A stretch of DNA of 64,000 nucleotides, taken from NCBI RefSeq assembly GCF_008017535.1, contig NZ_VRUA01000006.1:118766-182765 (forward strand), in the 5' to 3' direction. This document shows, in pieces, positions 17,536-26,970 of this stretch. Below the pieces are notes generated by a model. The model had not been told where the DNA came from. It saw nothing but the letters and a program-made list of their open reading frames with translations, and did not search any database. The translations under genes and the position numbers were made by a program. The DNA is from Ottowia flava. GTDB lineage: Bacteria > Pseudomonadota > Gammaproteobacteria > Burkholderiales > Burkholderiaceae_C. Positions within the stretch are counted from its first letter, which is position 1. The number at the start of each line of letters is the position of its first letter.

Positions 17536-18291
17536 TCACGGCCGCGTGAGCGATGCGAATGGGCCACAGGCCGGGCCTACGCAGATCGGGGGTGGCGGCT
17601 CGCAGGCGTCGTTCGAAGCGAGGTTCTGGTAGGCGACCGCTCCGTCGCCGTTGGCGAGGTTGCCCACGAAGGACTGGCCTGTGATGTAGGTGGTCTGGTT
17701 GGACGTGCCGCTGATCAGCACCTTGCCGTAGTTCGACGACATGTTTTGCACTGCGACAGCGTTCGCGCCCTTGGCCTTGTTGTCCGCCACCGAGCCGCCT
17801 GACATGCCGAAGTACTGGTTGCTGGTGCCGCTGATCGTCACATCGCCATGGTTGGAAGCGGCGTTCTGGTACGCAACAGCCGTTCCAGCATCGCAGCCGA
17901 CGCAACCGTTGCCTTCGGCCGTGTTGTACATCGAGCTTTCGATGACATTGGCCGTCTGGTTGGAGGTGCCGGACACGGACACTTTGCCCACGTTCGATGC
18001 GAGGCTCTGTACCGCAATGTCACCCGCATTCTTGGCGTGGTTCTCGACCGTGGCTTTTTCCAGCGTGGCGCTCTGGTTGGAGGTGCCGGTGATGCTGACG
18101 GAGCCCTTGTTCGATGCGAGGTTCTGGTTCGCATAGGCGTTCGAGTCGGCCGTGTTCTTTACCACCGAATTGTTGACCGAAGCGGTCTGGTTCGAGGTGC
18201 CGGTGATCCGGATCTCTCCCATAGGAGCCGGTGTGAGGGCGTACGACGCGGTCGCAAGCGCACTCAGGGCGAAAAATGCAAGCGTTTTCAT
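17536..18291 (-). CDS. exported Asn/Gln-rich five-repeat protein, candidate surface fibre or amyloid-like subunit
   Basis: 251 residues. A signal peptide (residues 1-18) is followed by five tandem repeats of 38-47 residues at about 25-62, 63-101, 102-148, 149-188 and 189-228. Each repeat has the form G-x-[VI]-x-[IV]-[ST]-G-T-S-N-Q at its start and A-x-Q-[NS]-x-[AS]-S-N at its end; repeat 3 has an extra CVGC insert. The tail (229-251) is Pro/Cys-rich (CEPPPPICVGPAC). Regularly spaced SNQ and QN steps separated by short strands suggest a beta-solenoid or amyloid stack like curlin, though the curlin consensus itself is absent. GGAGG lies 9 nt before ATG 18291. First gene of the minus-strand unit. 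Confidence 0.82.
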   Translation of the reverse strand: MKTLAFFALSALATASYALTPAPMGEIRITGTSNQTASVNNSVVKNTADSNAYANQNLASNKGSVSITGTSNQSATLEKATVENHAKNAGDIAVQSLASNVGKVSVSGTSNQTANVIESSMYNTAEGNGCVGCDAGTAVAYQNAASNHGDVTISGTSNQYFGMSGGSVADNKAKGANAVAVQNMSSNYGKVLISGTSNQTTYITGQSFVGNLANGDGAVAYQNLASNDACEPPPPICVGPACGPFASLTRP

Positions 18292-18788
18292 GATGACGAT
18301 CCTCCAAAGGTTGTTGACACCGTGTCCGGCGCCCGACGCATGTCGAGCGCTGGCTCTGACGCCCACCGGCCTGGCCCGAAACGGTATTGCTTTGGACTGC
18401 CGGTGCCGTCGCATGCAGTTTCAAATGGGCGGCGAACTCGTCCCATCGCCGATTGGAGATACCTACTTGGGCATAGGTCTGATGGTTCATAGGTTTGAGC
18501 GAGACTGGTCATCAGCGTTGACAGTAAAGCGCGGAAAGCTAGCAAAAAGATAGCTTCACCTTGATTTATCCGAGTTAGTAACCGAATGTGTCAACAGAAA
18601 AATTTAGCAAAGAATGCCAACAAATACTCACATTCATCTCGGGAAGCGCCTAACGTAGAGCCATAACGCGCCGGGGCGCAGCGGTTCCCGGCTTCAACCC
18701 GGCACCCTATACACGGTGGGCTGAAGACCGATTTCGCGCCTCTACAAGTACGTCGTACATGGGCCCATGAGGCCCAAGGAAGGTCTCC
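18292..18788. promoter_or_regulatory. Divergent regulatory region between the repeat-protein gene and the response-regulator gene
   Basis: About 500 bp, AT-richer than its surroundings (especially 18530-18640), with no credible gene. Both flanking genes are transcribed away from it, so it should hold both promoters. Near the regulator there are two perfect short palindromes back to back: GTACGTCGTAC at 18748-18758 and ATGGGCCCAT at 18759-18768, then the ribosome site AAGGAAGG. A small inverted pair around aagctagcaaaaagatagctt (18536-18556) resembles one end of the dispersed repeat. Confidence 0.55.
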
Positions 18789-19592
18789 ATGAACACCGCA
18801 GCCCCCGCTGTCGAAGGTTTCGACATACCGGTCCGTGTGCGTCCGGGCGCTACGGCCATGGCGCCGATTGCTGCGGGCGGTGTGCCGTGGCCGGATTTCC
18901 TCACCGGCCAGCCCGACCAGCCAGTTAGAGTGCTGCTGGTGGACGACGACCCGCACATACGCCGGGTCATCGCGCAGGAGCTGCTGGGCGATCCGCGTGT
19001 CCTGCTGGTGGGGCAGGCCAGTTCGCTGCGTGAAGGCAAACGGCTGGTTGCGCTGCACGCCTTCGACGTGATGCTGGTGGACCTCAACCTTGGCGACGGC
19101 ACCGGGTTCCAGTTGATCGAGTTCATGAAACACACCCACCCGGTGGCCGAGGCGGTGGTCGTATCGGCCATGGAGGACGAAGAGCACGCCATTCACGCGT
19201 TTGAACTCGGAGCGACCGGCTACCTGATCAAGAATTCCTGGTTCGGCAATTTCGCGCAGGCCGTGCTGCAGGTGGTGAACGGCGGCGCATCGGTCACGCC
19301 CAACCTGGCGCGTCGCCTGCTGCGTCGGCTCGAATCGAGTGGGCCAGCGGGACGCCATAAAGGTTCGGCACGTGCAGGCGCGCGCGGCGTCGGGCCCGAC
19401 GCGCTGTCGACGCGCGAGCGTGAGATCCTCCGTTTCGTGGCGATCGGACACACCAGCGGCGAGATCGGCGTGCGCCTGGGCATTAGCACGCAGACCGTGA
19501 ACTGCCACGTCAAGAACGTCTACCGCAAGCTGCAAGTGCGTACGCGCGCGCAGGCGGTCAGCCTGGCCTCCATGCACGGCTTGTTGTACTGA
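18789..19592 (+). CDS. NarL/FixJ-type response regulator
   Basis: 267 residues. After an unusual 45-residue N-terminal extension the receiver domain starts (VRVLLVDDDPHIRRV, acidic pocket Asp52-54; phospho-acceptor Asp98 in MLVDLNLGDGTG; switch region VVVSAMEDEEHAIHAFELGATGYLIKNS). A LuxR-type helix-turn-helix lies at about 205-265 (LSTREREILRFVAIGHTSGEIG, TVNCHVKNVYRKL). CsgD, the curli regulator, has the same output domain type. Divergent from the repeat-protein gene and followed by its sensor kinase, so it is the likely regulator of the CsgG-like locus. Confidence 0.92.
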   Translation: MNTAAPAVEGFDIPVRVRPGATAMAPIAAGGVPWPDFLTGQPDQPVRVLLVDDDPHIRRVIAQELLGDPRVLLVGQASSLREGKRLVALHAFDVMLVDLNLGDGTGFQLIEFMKHTHPVAEAVVVSAMEDEEHAIHAFELGATGYLIKNSWFGNFAQAVLQVVNGGASVTPNLARRLLRRLESSGPAGRHKGSARAGARGVGPDALSTREREILRFVAIGHTSGEIGVRLGISTQTVNCHVKNVYRKLQVRTRAQAVSLASMHGLLY

Positions 19593-19617
19593 GGGGCCGC
19601 ATGAGTACGCCACTCTT

Positions 19618-20961
19618 GTGAGCTCGCGCCGCTCTGTACTTTCACCAGCAGCCTACACGGCCCGCACCATGTCCAGCGCCACCATGCTTCTGTTTGCGCT
19701 GGCTGCTGCGGGCGGCGCCTTGTGGGTTGCCTGCCGCGGCTGGCGCACCAGATCCTGGAGTGACGGCGCCTTTTTCGTGGCGATGGGAAGCTGGGCCGTC
19801 TTGGGCGCGGTTTCCAGCTTGTGGCCATTCGAATTGCCCGGCGCCACGGGGCATGTGCTCCAGACGGCGCTGCTGCAACTGACCTTGCTCGGGGTCGAAG
19901 CCTTCCTGTTGCTGAGCGCCGGGGTCTGGAGCCAGTGGGTCTGCCTGGCGTGGTTGGTGCACGCTGCGTTCAGCGCCCTGTACGCGGTGGCTTGTGTGCT
20001 GGATTGGCACGACGCTCAGGCGCGGGTTGCGCTGCTCGCCATCAACGTCGGCTTCTTCGTGGCCATGGCGCTCGTTCTGGCGGGGCAGGCCTGGCAATTG
20101 GGCTCCGCGCAGGCCTGGGCACTGTTACTCGTCGCATTGCCGGTCGGTGTGGTTCTGCTGGCGGACATGCCGATATCGAACCGCCACATGCCGCTCATAT
20201 CCCCGCTGCAGCCGTTGGTGGGGCTGGAGTTGTTCGTCCTCTGGCTGGCTTTGCAGCGTGATCGGCGGGGATCCGGCACCTCCATGAACCGGGAAGATGA
20301 ACTCTATGGTCGGCTCATACAGGACTTGCACGACGGCGTGGGTTCGCGGTTGACGTGCATCGCCGCGGCGTTGGAGCAGGGTACGCCGCAGCAGCGCGGC
20401 ACTGCCGCCCAGTTGCAGCAGTGCCTGGTTGAGCTCAAGTTGCTGATCGACGGGGCCCGCACCGAGGGGTCGGTGGTGGCGCACCTGGCCAATCTGCGCT
20501 ACCGCGCTCAGCCGCTGCTGAACGTCGCCGGCATCGCGCTGCACTGGGACGTTGAACCGAGCGAGCAGCTGGAAAGTGTGCAGGGCGACGCCGCCACCCA
20601 GGTGCTGCGCATTGCGCAGGAGGCGCTGGCCAACGCGATCCGGCATTCGGGCGGACGGGCGGTGAAGGTGTGCTGCCGGGCGCTGTCGTCCCCGGCTGCG
20701 CTGCTGCTGGAGGTATACGACGACGGACGTGGCCTGCCGTTTCCCACCGGCAGTGCCTGGGTTGAATCGCACTGGGCGCACGGCAAGGGCCTGGGCGGCA
20801 TGCGTTCGCGCGCCGTGCGACTGGGCGGCACGCTGCAGCTGGATTCGCTGCCGGGGGAAGGCACCTGCGTGCGCCTGCAGGTGCCGATCGGTGGCGCCAT
20901 GCCGCCGCCTGGCCCATCCGGCCGCTGGTTCCTGCCGCGCAAGCGAACGGCCGGCCACTGA
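19618..20961 (+). CDS. membrane sensor histidine kinase (HisKA_3, NarX/DegS type)
   Basis: 447 residues from GTG 19618; ATG 19669 would give 430 residues and is equally plausible. About seven hydrophobic helices span residues 20-212, with no large sensory loop, so the signal may come from within the membrane. The dimerisation helix carries the phospho-accepting His238 in LIQDLHDGVGSRL, and the ATPase domain has EALANAIRHSG (N box) and VYDDGRGLPF (G1 box). Starts 25 bp after the regulator gene. It should phosphorylate Asp98 of that regulator. Confidence 0.88.
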   Translation: MSSRRSVLSPAAYTARTMSSATMLLFALAAAGGALWVACRGWRTRSWSDGAFFVAMGSWAVLGAVSSLWPFELPGATGHVLQTALLQLTLLGVEAFLLLSAGVWSQWVCLAWLVHAAFSALYAVACVLDWHDAQARVALLAINVGFFVAMALVLAGQAWQLGSAQAWALLLVALPVGVVLLADMPISNRHMPLISPLQPLVGLELFVLWLALQRDRRGSGTSMNREDELYGRLIQDLHDGVGSRLTCIAAALEQGTPQQRGTAAQLQQCLVELKLLIDGARTEGSVVAHLANLRYRAQPLLNVAGIALHWDVEPSEQLESVQGDAATQVLRIAQEALANAIRHSGGRAVKVCCRALSSPAALLLEVYDDGRGLPFPTGSAWVESHWAHGKGLGGMRSRAVRLGGTLQLDSLPGEGTCVRLQVPIGGAMPPPGPSGRWFLPRKRTAGH

Positions 20962-21059
20962 GCCTTGCCGGTGTGCCTGGGGCGCAAAGCGCTATGGCAA
21001 ACTCCCCAGCTTTTTGAGGGGCGGCCCGCCCAGGCCGGCGCGGCGCCCGAGCGCATCCG

Positions 21060-23459
21060 ATGTCATCTTCTTCCCTCATCGCCCAGATCGCCGCCGAGTT
21101 GAAAGTGCGCGACGCGCAGGTCCAGGCGGCCGTTGACCTGCTGGACGGCGGCGCCACCGTCCCCTTCATCGCCCGTTACCGCAAGGAGGCCACCGGCGGC
21201 CTGGACGACGTGCAGATGCGCGAGCTGGAAGCGCGCCTGGCGTACCTGCGCGAGCTGCACGAGCGCCGCGCCTCCGTGCTGAAAAGCATCGAAGAGCAGG
21301 GCAAGCTGACGCCCGAGCTGCGCGCCGCCATTGAGGCGGCGCCGACCAAGCAGGAGGTGGAAGACCTGTACCTGCCGTACAAGCAAAAGCGCCGCACCAA
21401 AGGCCAGATCGCGCGCGAATTCGGCATCGAGCCGCTCGCCGATCAGCTGTTTGGCGACCCCACGCTGGACCCGGCCGAAGCCGCCAAGCCCTTCGTCAAG
21501 GCCGAGAAAGGCGAGGGCGGTGAAGACTTCACCAGCGTGCCCGCCGTGCTGGACGGCGTGCGCGACATCCTGTCCGAGCGCTGGGCGGAAGACGCCCAAC
21601 TGGTGCAAGGCCTGCGCGAATGGCTGTGGGCCGAAGGCCTGCTGCAGAGCAAGTTGGCCAGCGGCAAGAACGAGAACGACCCCGAGGTCGCCAAGTTCCG
21701 CGACTACTTCGATTACGACGAGCCGATCGGCCGCGTGCCCAGCCACCGCGCGCTGGCCGTGTTCCGCGGCCGCCAGTTGGAGATTTTGGACGCCAAATTG
21801 GCGATTCCTGAGGCGGAGCCTGCGCAGGCAGCTCCTAAAACCGCAGCAACGCCCAGTTTGGCCGAGGGCCGTATCGCGCTTCACCTGGGCTGGTCGCACA
21901 GCGGCCGCCCGGCCGACGACCTGCTGCGCAAATGCGTGGCCTGGACCTGGCGCGTCAAGCTTTCCTTGAGCACCGAGCGCGATCTGTTCTCGCGCCTGCG
22001 CGAAGATGCCGAAAAGGTGGCGATCAAGGTCTTTGGCGACAACCTGCGCGATCTGCTGCTGGCTGCACCGGCTGGCGCCAAGGCCGTGATGGGGCTGGAC
22101 CCGGGCATCCGCACCGGCGTGAAAGTCGCCGTGTGCGACGCCACCGGCAAGCTGGTGGAGACCGCCACCGTCTTCCCGCACGAACCACGCAAGGATTGGG
22201 AAGGCAGCCTGCACACGCTGGGCCGCCTGGTCGCCAAGCACGGCGTGCAGCTGATCGCCATCGGCAACGGCACCGCCAGCCGCGAGACCGACAAGCTGGC
22301 CGGTGACTTGATCAAATTGGTGCAAAAAATGGCTTCAAGCCAGGACGGGCTTGCGCAGCCAGCTATCGAAAAAGTAGTGATCAGCGAAGCCGGCGCCTCC
22401 GTCTACAGCGCCAGCGAATACGCCTCGCAAGAGCTGCCCGATGTTGACGTCAGCCTGCGCGGCGCCGCTAGCATTGCGCGGCGCCTGCAGGACCCGCTGG
22501 CCGAGCTGGTCAAGATCGACCCCAAATCCATCGGGGTGGGCCAGTACCAGCACGACGTGAACCAGAGCGAGCTGGCGCGCCAGCTCGATGCCGTGGTCGA
22601 AGACTGCGTGAACGGCGTCGGCGTAGACCTGAACACGGCCAGCGCGCCGCTGCTGGCGCGCGTGTCCGGCCTGTCGCCTACTGTGGCCAAGGCCGTGGTG
22701 CGCTGGCGCGAACAGCACGGCGCCTTCGCCAGCCGCCAGCAGCTGCTGGACGTCAGCGGCTTGGGCCCCAAGACCTTTGAGCAGAGCGCGGGCTTTTTGC
22801 GCATCCGCGGCGGCAGCCAACCGCTGGACATGACCGGCGTGCACCCGGAAACGTACCCGGTGGTCGAGCAGATCATCGTCAGCACCGGCAAACCGATCGA
22901 CCAACTGATGGGCCGTGCCGAGCTGCTCAAAGGCCTGAAGGCCGAGCAGTTCGCCACCGCGCAGTTCGGCGCCGTCACCGTGAAGGACATCCTGGCCGAG
23001 CTGGAAAAGCCCGGCCGCGACCCGCGCCCGGATTTCAAGGTGGCGCGCTTCAACGACGGCGTGGATGACATTGCCGACTTGCGCGAAGGCATGGTGCTGG
23101 AAGGCACGGTCAGCAACGTCGCGCAGTTTGGCGCCTTCGTCGACCTGGGCGTGCACCAGGACGGGCTGGTGCACGTCAGCCAGCTGGCCAACCGCTTCGT
23201 CAGCGACGCGCGCGAAGTCGTCAAAACCGGGCAGATCGTCAAGGTAAAGGTGCTGGAAGTCGACGTGCCGCGCAAGCGCATCAGCCTGACGATGAAGCTG
23301 GACGCACAAGCGCCGCGCCGCGATGCGCCGCGCGACAACCGCTTTGAAGGCGCTGGCCGCGGTCAGCGCGCCCCGCAAGCCGGCCGCCGCGACGCCGGGC
23401 AGGCGGCAGGCAGCCAGATGGCCGACGCCTTCGCCAAGCTGCAGGGCTTGCGGAAATAG
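21060..23459 (+). CDS. tex: Tex family RNA-binding transcription accessory protein
   Basis: 799 residues with the Tex order: N-terminal helical domain ([35 protein letters not shown]), YqgF-like domain ([46 protein letters not shown]), helix-hairpin-helix segment ([18 protein letters not shown]) and the C-terminal S1 domain at about 675-745 ([21 protein letters not shown]). It binds RNA and acts in transcription. Two segments look like dispersed-repeat insertions read in frame: a clear one at 22314-22379 and a decayed one at 21785-21843, both at surface-loop-like positions of the conserved alignment. Confidence 0.96.
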   Translation: MSSSSLIAQIAAELKVRDAQVQAAVDLLDGGATVPFIARYRKEATGGLDDVQMRELEARLAYLRELHERRASVLKSIEEQGKLTPELRAAIEAAPTKQEVEDLYLPYKQKRRTKGQIAREFGIEPLADQLFGDPTLDPAEAAKPFVKAEKGEGGEDFTSVPAVLDGVRDILSERWAEDAQLVQGLREWLWAEGLLQSKLASGKNENDPEVAKFRDYFDYDEPIGRVPSHRALAVFRGRQLEILDAKLAIPEAEPAQAAPKTAATPSLAEGRIALHLGWSHSGRPADDLLRKCVAWTWRVKLSLSTERDLFSRLREDAEKVAIKVFGDNLRDLLLAAPAGAKAVMGLDPGIRTGVKVAVCDATGKLVETATVFPHEPRKDWEGSLHTLGRLVAKHGVQLIAIGNGTASRETDKLAGDLIKLVQKMASSQDGLAQPAIEKVVISEAGASVYSASEYASQELPDVDVSLRGAASIARRLQDPLAELVKIDPKSIGVGQYQHDVNQSELARQLDAVVEDCVNGVGVDLNTASAPLLARVSGLSPTVAKAVVRWREQHGAFASRQQLLDVSGLGPKTFEQSAGFLRIRGGSQPLDMTGVHPETYPVVEQIIVSTGKPIDQLMGRAELLKGLKAEQFATAQFGAVTVKDILAELEKPGRDPRPDFKVARFNDGVDDIADLREGMVLEGTVSNVAQFGAFVDLGVHQDGLVHVSQLANRFVSDAREVVKTGQIVKVKVLEVDVPRKRISLTMKLDAQAPRRDAPRDNRFEGAGRGQRAPQAGRRDAGQAAGSQMADAFAKLQGLRK
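21785..21843 (+). repeat. Probable decayed dispersed repeat inside tex
   Basis: Forward form: CCAAATTGGCGATTCCTGAG, then GCCTGCGCAGGCAGCTCCTA. In frame it codes [19 protein letters not shown] just before the conserved [13 protein letters not shown] segment. Less similar to the consensus than the copy at 22314. Confidence 0.5.
22314..22379 (+). repeat. Dispersed repeat copy 5 (forward), read in frame inside tex
   Basis: Reads AAAATGGCTTCAAGCCAGGA, then GGGCTTGCGCAGCCAGCTAT, then CGAAAAAGTAG, very close to intergenic copies. In frame it codes [19 protein letters not shown] between the conserved KLAGDLIKL and [15 protein letters not shown] of Tex. Confidence 0.85.
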
Positions 23460-23574
23460 GGCACAGCCGGCGCGCGTCTGAAGCGCGCCGCGCGTGGTCA
23501 CCGGCCCACACTGCCGCCGATTTGGCGACAATCGGCGGCCATTTTTCGTTCGCTGTTTTTCTCATCGCGTCACC

Positions 23575-24804
23575 ATGCCCGCCAGCCACACCCAATGGAA
23601 TTCCCTCAGCCGCGTCATCGCCTTTGCGATGGGCGGCGCGTTTCTGGTGTGGATGCTGTGGGGCCAACTGGCCCGCATGCAAGGTGGCGCGCCCGGCGCG
23701 GCGCGCGACCAGAGCGTGTGCTACGGCGGCAAGCTGGGCACCGCCGGGCGCGAAAAGGCGATGGAAGAGGGCTACGAGATCAACCGCCGGTACGACTGCA
23801 TCAGCCGCGCCAGCTACGACGCCATGCAGGCGCAGCAAGCCCAGCGCACGGCCGAGCAGCGCCGCCGCCAGCTCGATGAAGAACTGGCCGCGCGCCGCCA
23901 GGCCGACCGCGCCCAGGCTGCTGCTGCCGCGCCACAGACGCTGGCCGATGCGCGCCGCGGCTTCATCACCCAGGTGCGCGCCGAGCCGGGCCGCCCGCAC
24001 CCTTTGCCGCAGCCGCCTGCCACCCTGTATGAGCGCAGCGACTACGTCAGCAACGGCCAGACGCTCGCCGCCTTCGTCACCCCCAGCCCGAAAGACCGCC
24101 AGTTACACCCGGCTATCGTCTGGCTCACGGGCGGCGACAGCAATTCGCTGGACGACTTCTGGGTGCGCGGCCCCGCCGGTAACGACCAGTCGGCTCAAGC
24201 CTTCCGCGAAGCCGGCGTGGTGATGATGTTCCCCACCCTGCGCGGCGGCAACCGCAACCCCGGCCAGCGCGAGCTGGGCCTGGGCGAGGTGGACGATGTC
24301 ATCGCCGCCGCCGAGCACCTGGCCAAGCTGCCTTACGTGGACCCGCGCCGCATCTACCTGGGTGGTCACAGCACCGGCGGCACGCTGGCCCTGCTGGTGG
24401 CCGAAACCTCACCGCGCTTTGCCGCCGTGCTGGCCCTCGGCCCGGTGGGCGAGGTGGGCGACTACGGCGCCGCGTACGGACGGATCGACTGGCGCGCGCT
24501 GCCGCCGCAGGAGCAGGCCCTGCGTTCCCCCGCGCGCTGGCTCGACAGTATCCGCTCGCCCACCTACCTGATTGAAGGCCAGAAGCCGCCCGGCAACCTC
24601 AGCAGCCTGACCAGCCTGTGCCAGAAGGCCGCGCGCCACCCCATGGTGCGCTGCCTGCCGGTGCCCGGCCACGACCACTACACCCTGGTCGACGCCGTGG
24701 CGCGCGTCGCCGCCGCGCAGATGCTGATCCCGAGCGAGCGCGGGTTCGACCTGCGGGTGGACCAGTTGACGGCGCTGGGCCAAGCTGGCGGCGCGGTGCG
24801 TTAG
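23575..24804 (+). CDS. membrane-anchored alpha/beta hydrolase (prolyl-oligopeptidase-like fold)
   Basis: 409 residues from ATG 23575. An N-terminal membrane helix (VIAFAMGGAFLVWMLWG) and a long Gln/Arg/Ala-rich coiled stretch (about 80-125) precede an alpha/beta hydrolase domain with the nucleophile in YLGGHSTGGTLALLVAE and a C-terminal His in VPGHDHYTLVD. The arrangement resembles dipeptidyl peptidase/acylaminoacyl peptidase-type hydrolases, but the substrate is unknown. Its last 4 bp overlap the convergent copper-storage-like gene. A GC-rich hairpin without a T-tract (23469-23489) lies upstream, after tex. Confidence 0.82.
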   Translation: MPASHTQWNSLSRVIAFAMGGAFLVWMLWGQLARMQGGAPGAARDQSVCYGGKLGTAGREKAMEEGYEINRRYDCISRASYDAMQAQQAQRTAEQRRRQLDEELAARRQADRAQAAAAAPQTLADARRGFITQVRAEPGRPHPLPQPPATLYERSDYVSNGQTLAAFVTPSPKDRQLHPAIVWLTGGDSNSLDDFWVRGPAGNDQSAQAFREAGVVMMFPTLRGGNRNPGQRELGLGEVDDVIAAAEHLAKLPYVDPRRIYLGGHSTGGTLALLVAETSPRFAAVLALGPVGEVGDYGAAYGRIDWRALPPQEQALRSPARWLDSIRSPTYLIEGQKPPGNLSSLTSLCQKAARHPMVRCLPVPGHDHYTLVDAVARVAAAQMLIPSERGFDLRVDQLTALGQAGGAVR

Positions 24805-25142
24805 GCGGCGGCGCCCGCCATCGCACGGCAACTCTGCGCGCAGGCGCGGCAGGCGTCCACGCATTCCTGCATGTCGCTGACGCGTTCGCAATCGTCGGCG
24901 CACTCCTCACACACGTCGGCGCACAGCGCGCAGGTGCGCTGGTGCAGCGGCGAGCCGCTCAGCATGATCGCGGCGCTGGTGCGGCAGATCTCGGCGCAGT
25001 TCAGCATCAGCCGGAAGTGCGTGGGCTCAGTGTGCTGGCCGCCGAGTTTCAGGCAATGCGTCAGGGCCATGCCCTGGCAGACCTGGTAGCACTTCAGGCA
25101 CTGGTCGATGCAGGCCTGCATCTGGGCGTTGGTGTGTTCCAT
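24801..25142 (-). CDS. four-helix-bundle copper-storage-like protein (DUF326/Csp3 type)
   Basis: 113 residues with 16 cysteines, mostly spaced CxxxC along helices (CIDQCLKCYQVC, CALCADVCEECADDC, CVDACRACAQSC). This matches the Csp family, tetramers that bind many Cu(I) ions through Cys lining the inside of the bundle. No signal peptide, so it is the cytosolic Csp3 type. Start 25142 has GGAGACC 6 nt upstream; an in-frame Met 4 codons earlier is less likely. Convergent overlap with the hydrolase gene. A copper-detoxification role is inferred from the family. Confidence 0.88.
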   Translation of the reverse strand: MEHTNAQMQACIDQCLKCYQVCQGMALTHCLKLGGQHTEPTHFRLMLNCAEICRTSAAIMLSGSPLHQRTCALCADVCEECADDCERVSDMQECVDACRACAQSCRAMAGAAA

Positions 25143-25294
25143 GGTGGTCTCCATTGGTTCTGGACAGAAGAATCCCATCGTGGCCGCTGCGCCGAGGTGC
25201 CAGCGGGAGAGAGCGTCCCCCCTGTCCGTGGTCGCAAGGGCCGCTGCGCCGTCGGGCCGCTCCTACAGGTGGTCGCCGTGTTAGCGTTGACGCC

Positions 25295-25993
25295 ATGAGC
25301 CTGCCCCTGCTGTACACCTTCCGCCGCTGTCCCTACGCGATGCGCGCGCGCTGGGCCATTCAGGCGGCGGGCGTGGCGGTGGCGCAGCACGAAGTCAGCC
25401 TGCGCGCCAAACCGACCGCGATGCTGGCCGCTTCGCCCAAGGGCACGGTGCCGGTGCTGGTGCTGCCCGGCGGCCAGGTGATCGACCAGAGCCTGGACGT
25501 CATGCTGTGGGCCTTGCACCAGCGCGACGCCGAACACTGGCTGATGCCCGAGCGCGGCACGCTGGCCGGCATGCTGGCGCTGATCGCCGCGTGCGAGGCG
25601 GATTTCAAGCCGCACCTGGACCGCTTCAAGTACCCCAGCCGCTACGCCGCGGAATGGTCGGCACCGGGTGGCGCAGCGCCGCCGGCGGCCGAGCAGGCTT
25701 TCAGCGACGCACATTTCGAGGCCGCGCAGCCCTTCCTTGCACGCCTAGCCGAGCAGTTGGCGGCGGGTGGGTGCGTCGACGAAACGGCCTACCTGTTCGG
25801 CACCTGTCCCAGCTTGGCCGACTTCGCCACCGTGCCCTTCGTGCGCCAGCTGGCGCGCCACGCGCCGGAGCGCTTTGCCGCTGCGGTCCCGCCGGCGCTG
25901 CTGCGCTGGATGGACGCCTTGCTGCGCCGCCCGGACTTCGACGCCATCATGCGCAAGGCGCCCGCAGCGCCTGCCGACAACCACAACCCTTGA
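25295..25993 (+). CDS. glutathione S-transferase-like protein
   Basis: 232 residues. The N-terminal thioredoxin-like domain starts [18 protein letters not shown] with the active-site Cys in the CPYAMRAR motif and the cis-Pro region GTVPVLVL; the C-terminal part is helical ([19 protein letters not shown]). It resembles omega/DCM-type GSTs, which use Cys for thiol transfer or dehalogenation. Runs towards an enoyl-CoA hydratase gene 10 bp downstream; they are probably co-transcribed. Confidence 0.85.
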   Translation: MSLPLLYTFRRCPYAMRARWAIQAAGVAVAQHEVSLRAKPTAMLAASPKGTVPVLVLPGGQVIDQSLDVMLWALHQRDAEHWLMPERGTLAGMLALIAACEADFKPHLDRFKYPSRYAAEWSAPGGAAPPAAEQAFSDAHFEAAQPFLARLAEQLAAGGCVDETAYLFGTCPSLADFATVPFVRQLARHAPERFAAAVPPALLRWMDALLRRPDFDAIMRKAPAAPADNHNP

Positions 25994-26003
25994 GGAGACG
26001 CCG

Positions 26004-26909
26004 ATGCCCCGCTTCACCACCCTGCAGATCGAGCCCGACCCGCAGCGCCCGCGCATCGCGCGCCTGCTGCTCAACCGGCCGGAGCGGCTGAACGCCATCA
26101 ACAACGAGACGCCGCGCGAGATCCGCCAGGCGGTCGAATGGGCGCAGGACAACCCGGCCATCCACGTGATCGTGGTCGAAGGCGCGGGCAAGGGTTTTTG
26201 CGGTGGCTACGACCTGGCCGAAAGCGCCGAACAGGCCATCGACCACCCGTGCCAGCAGGAAGCGTACCCGTGGGACCCGATGGAGGACTACGCCTTCATG
26301 AAGCGCAACACCGAGGACTTCATGAGCCTGTGGCGCTGTAGCAAGCCGACCATTGCCAAGGTGCACGGCGCCGCGGTGGCGGGCGGCAGCGACATCGCTC
26401 TGTGCTGCGACCTGCTGGTGATGGCGAACAACGCGCGCATCGGCTACATGCCCACGCGCGTCTGGGGCTGCCCGACCACGGCGATGTGGACGCAGCGCCT
26501 GGGCCCCACGCGCGCCAAGCAGATGATGTTCACCGGCGACGTGATCAGCGGCCAGCAGGCCGCCGACTGGGGCCTGGCCAACGAAGCTGTGGACGAGGCC
26601 GAACTGGAAGCTGCCACCCTGCGCCTGGCCGAGCGCATCGCCGGCGTGCCGCGCGGCCACCTGGCCATGCACAAGCTGGTGGTCAACCAGGTGATGCTGA
26701 CCATGGGGCTGGAGCAGGGCCAGACGCTGGCCACGGTGTTCGACGGCATCACCCGCCACAACCCCGAAGGCCTGTGGTTTCGCCGCTATGCGCAGACCGA
26801 GGGCTTCAAGGCCGCCGTGCAGTGGCGCGACTCCGGCCGCGACATCCCGGAAGGCGACGAGGCCCGCCGCGAGATCGCGCGCATGGAAGCGCAGCTGAAG
26901 GCGCGCTGA
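26004..26909 (+). CDS. enoyl-CoA hydratase/isomerase (crotonase) family protein
   Basis: 301 residues, slightly longer than the 260-residue norm because of an insert after [16 protein letters not shown] (CoA-binding and first oxyanion-hole segment) through [20 protein letters not shown]. The second oxyanion segment [18 protein letters not shown] is intact. The catalytic Glu positions of a true hydratase are replaced ([10 protein letters not shown] at the usual place), so an isomerase or other crotonase reaction is possible. Good site GAGGAG before ATG 26004. Confidence 0.88.
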   Translation: MPRFTTLQIEPDPQRPRIARLLLNRPERLNAINNETPREIRQAVEWAQDNPAIHVIVVEGAGKGFCGGYDLAESAEQAIDHPCQQEAYPWDPMEDYAFMKRNTEDFMSLWRCSKPTIAKVHGAAVAGGSDIALCCDLLVMANNARIGYMPTRVWGCPTTAMWTQRLGPTRAKQMMFTGDVISGQQAADWGLANEAVDEAELEAATLRLAERIAGVPRGHLAMHKLVVNQVMLTMGLEQGQTLATVFDGITRHNPEGLWFRRYAQTEGFKAAVQWRDSGRDIPEGDEARREIARMEAQLKAR

Positions 26910-26970
26910 GGCGACCAGGGCAGAGCGCTGGCGTGCTCTGTCGCCCGTCGCAGTGTGGCGGTTGAGGTTG

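Noticed and set aside
13905..18291. True curli (csg) operon
   Set aside because: No CsgA/CsgB curlin repeats, CsgE or CsgF; only the CsgG-type pore and the regulator type are shared.
23469..23489. Terminator after tex (GGCGCGC/GCGCGCC hairpin)
   Set aside because: Seven-base stem in GC-rich DNA without a T-tract; could arise by chance, so not listed as a terminator.
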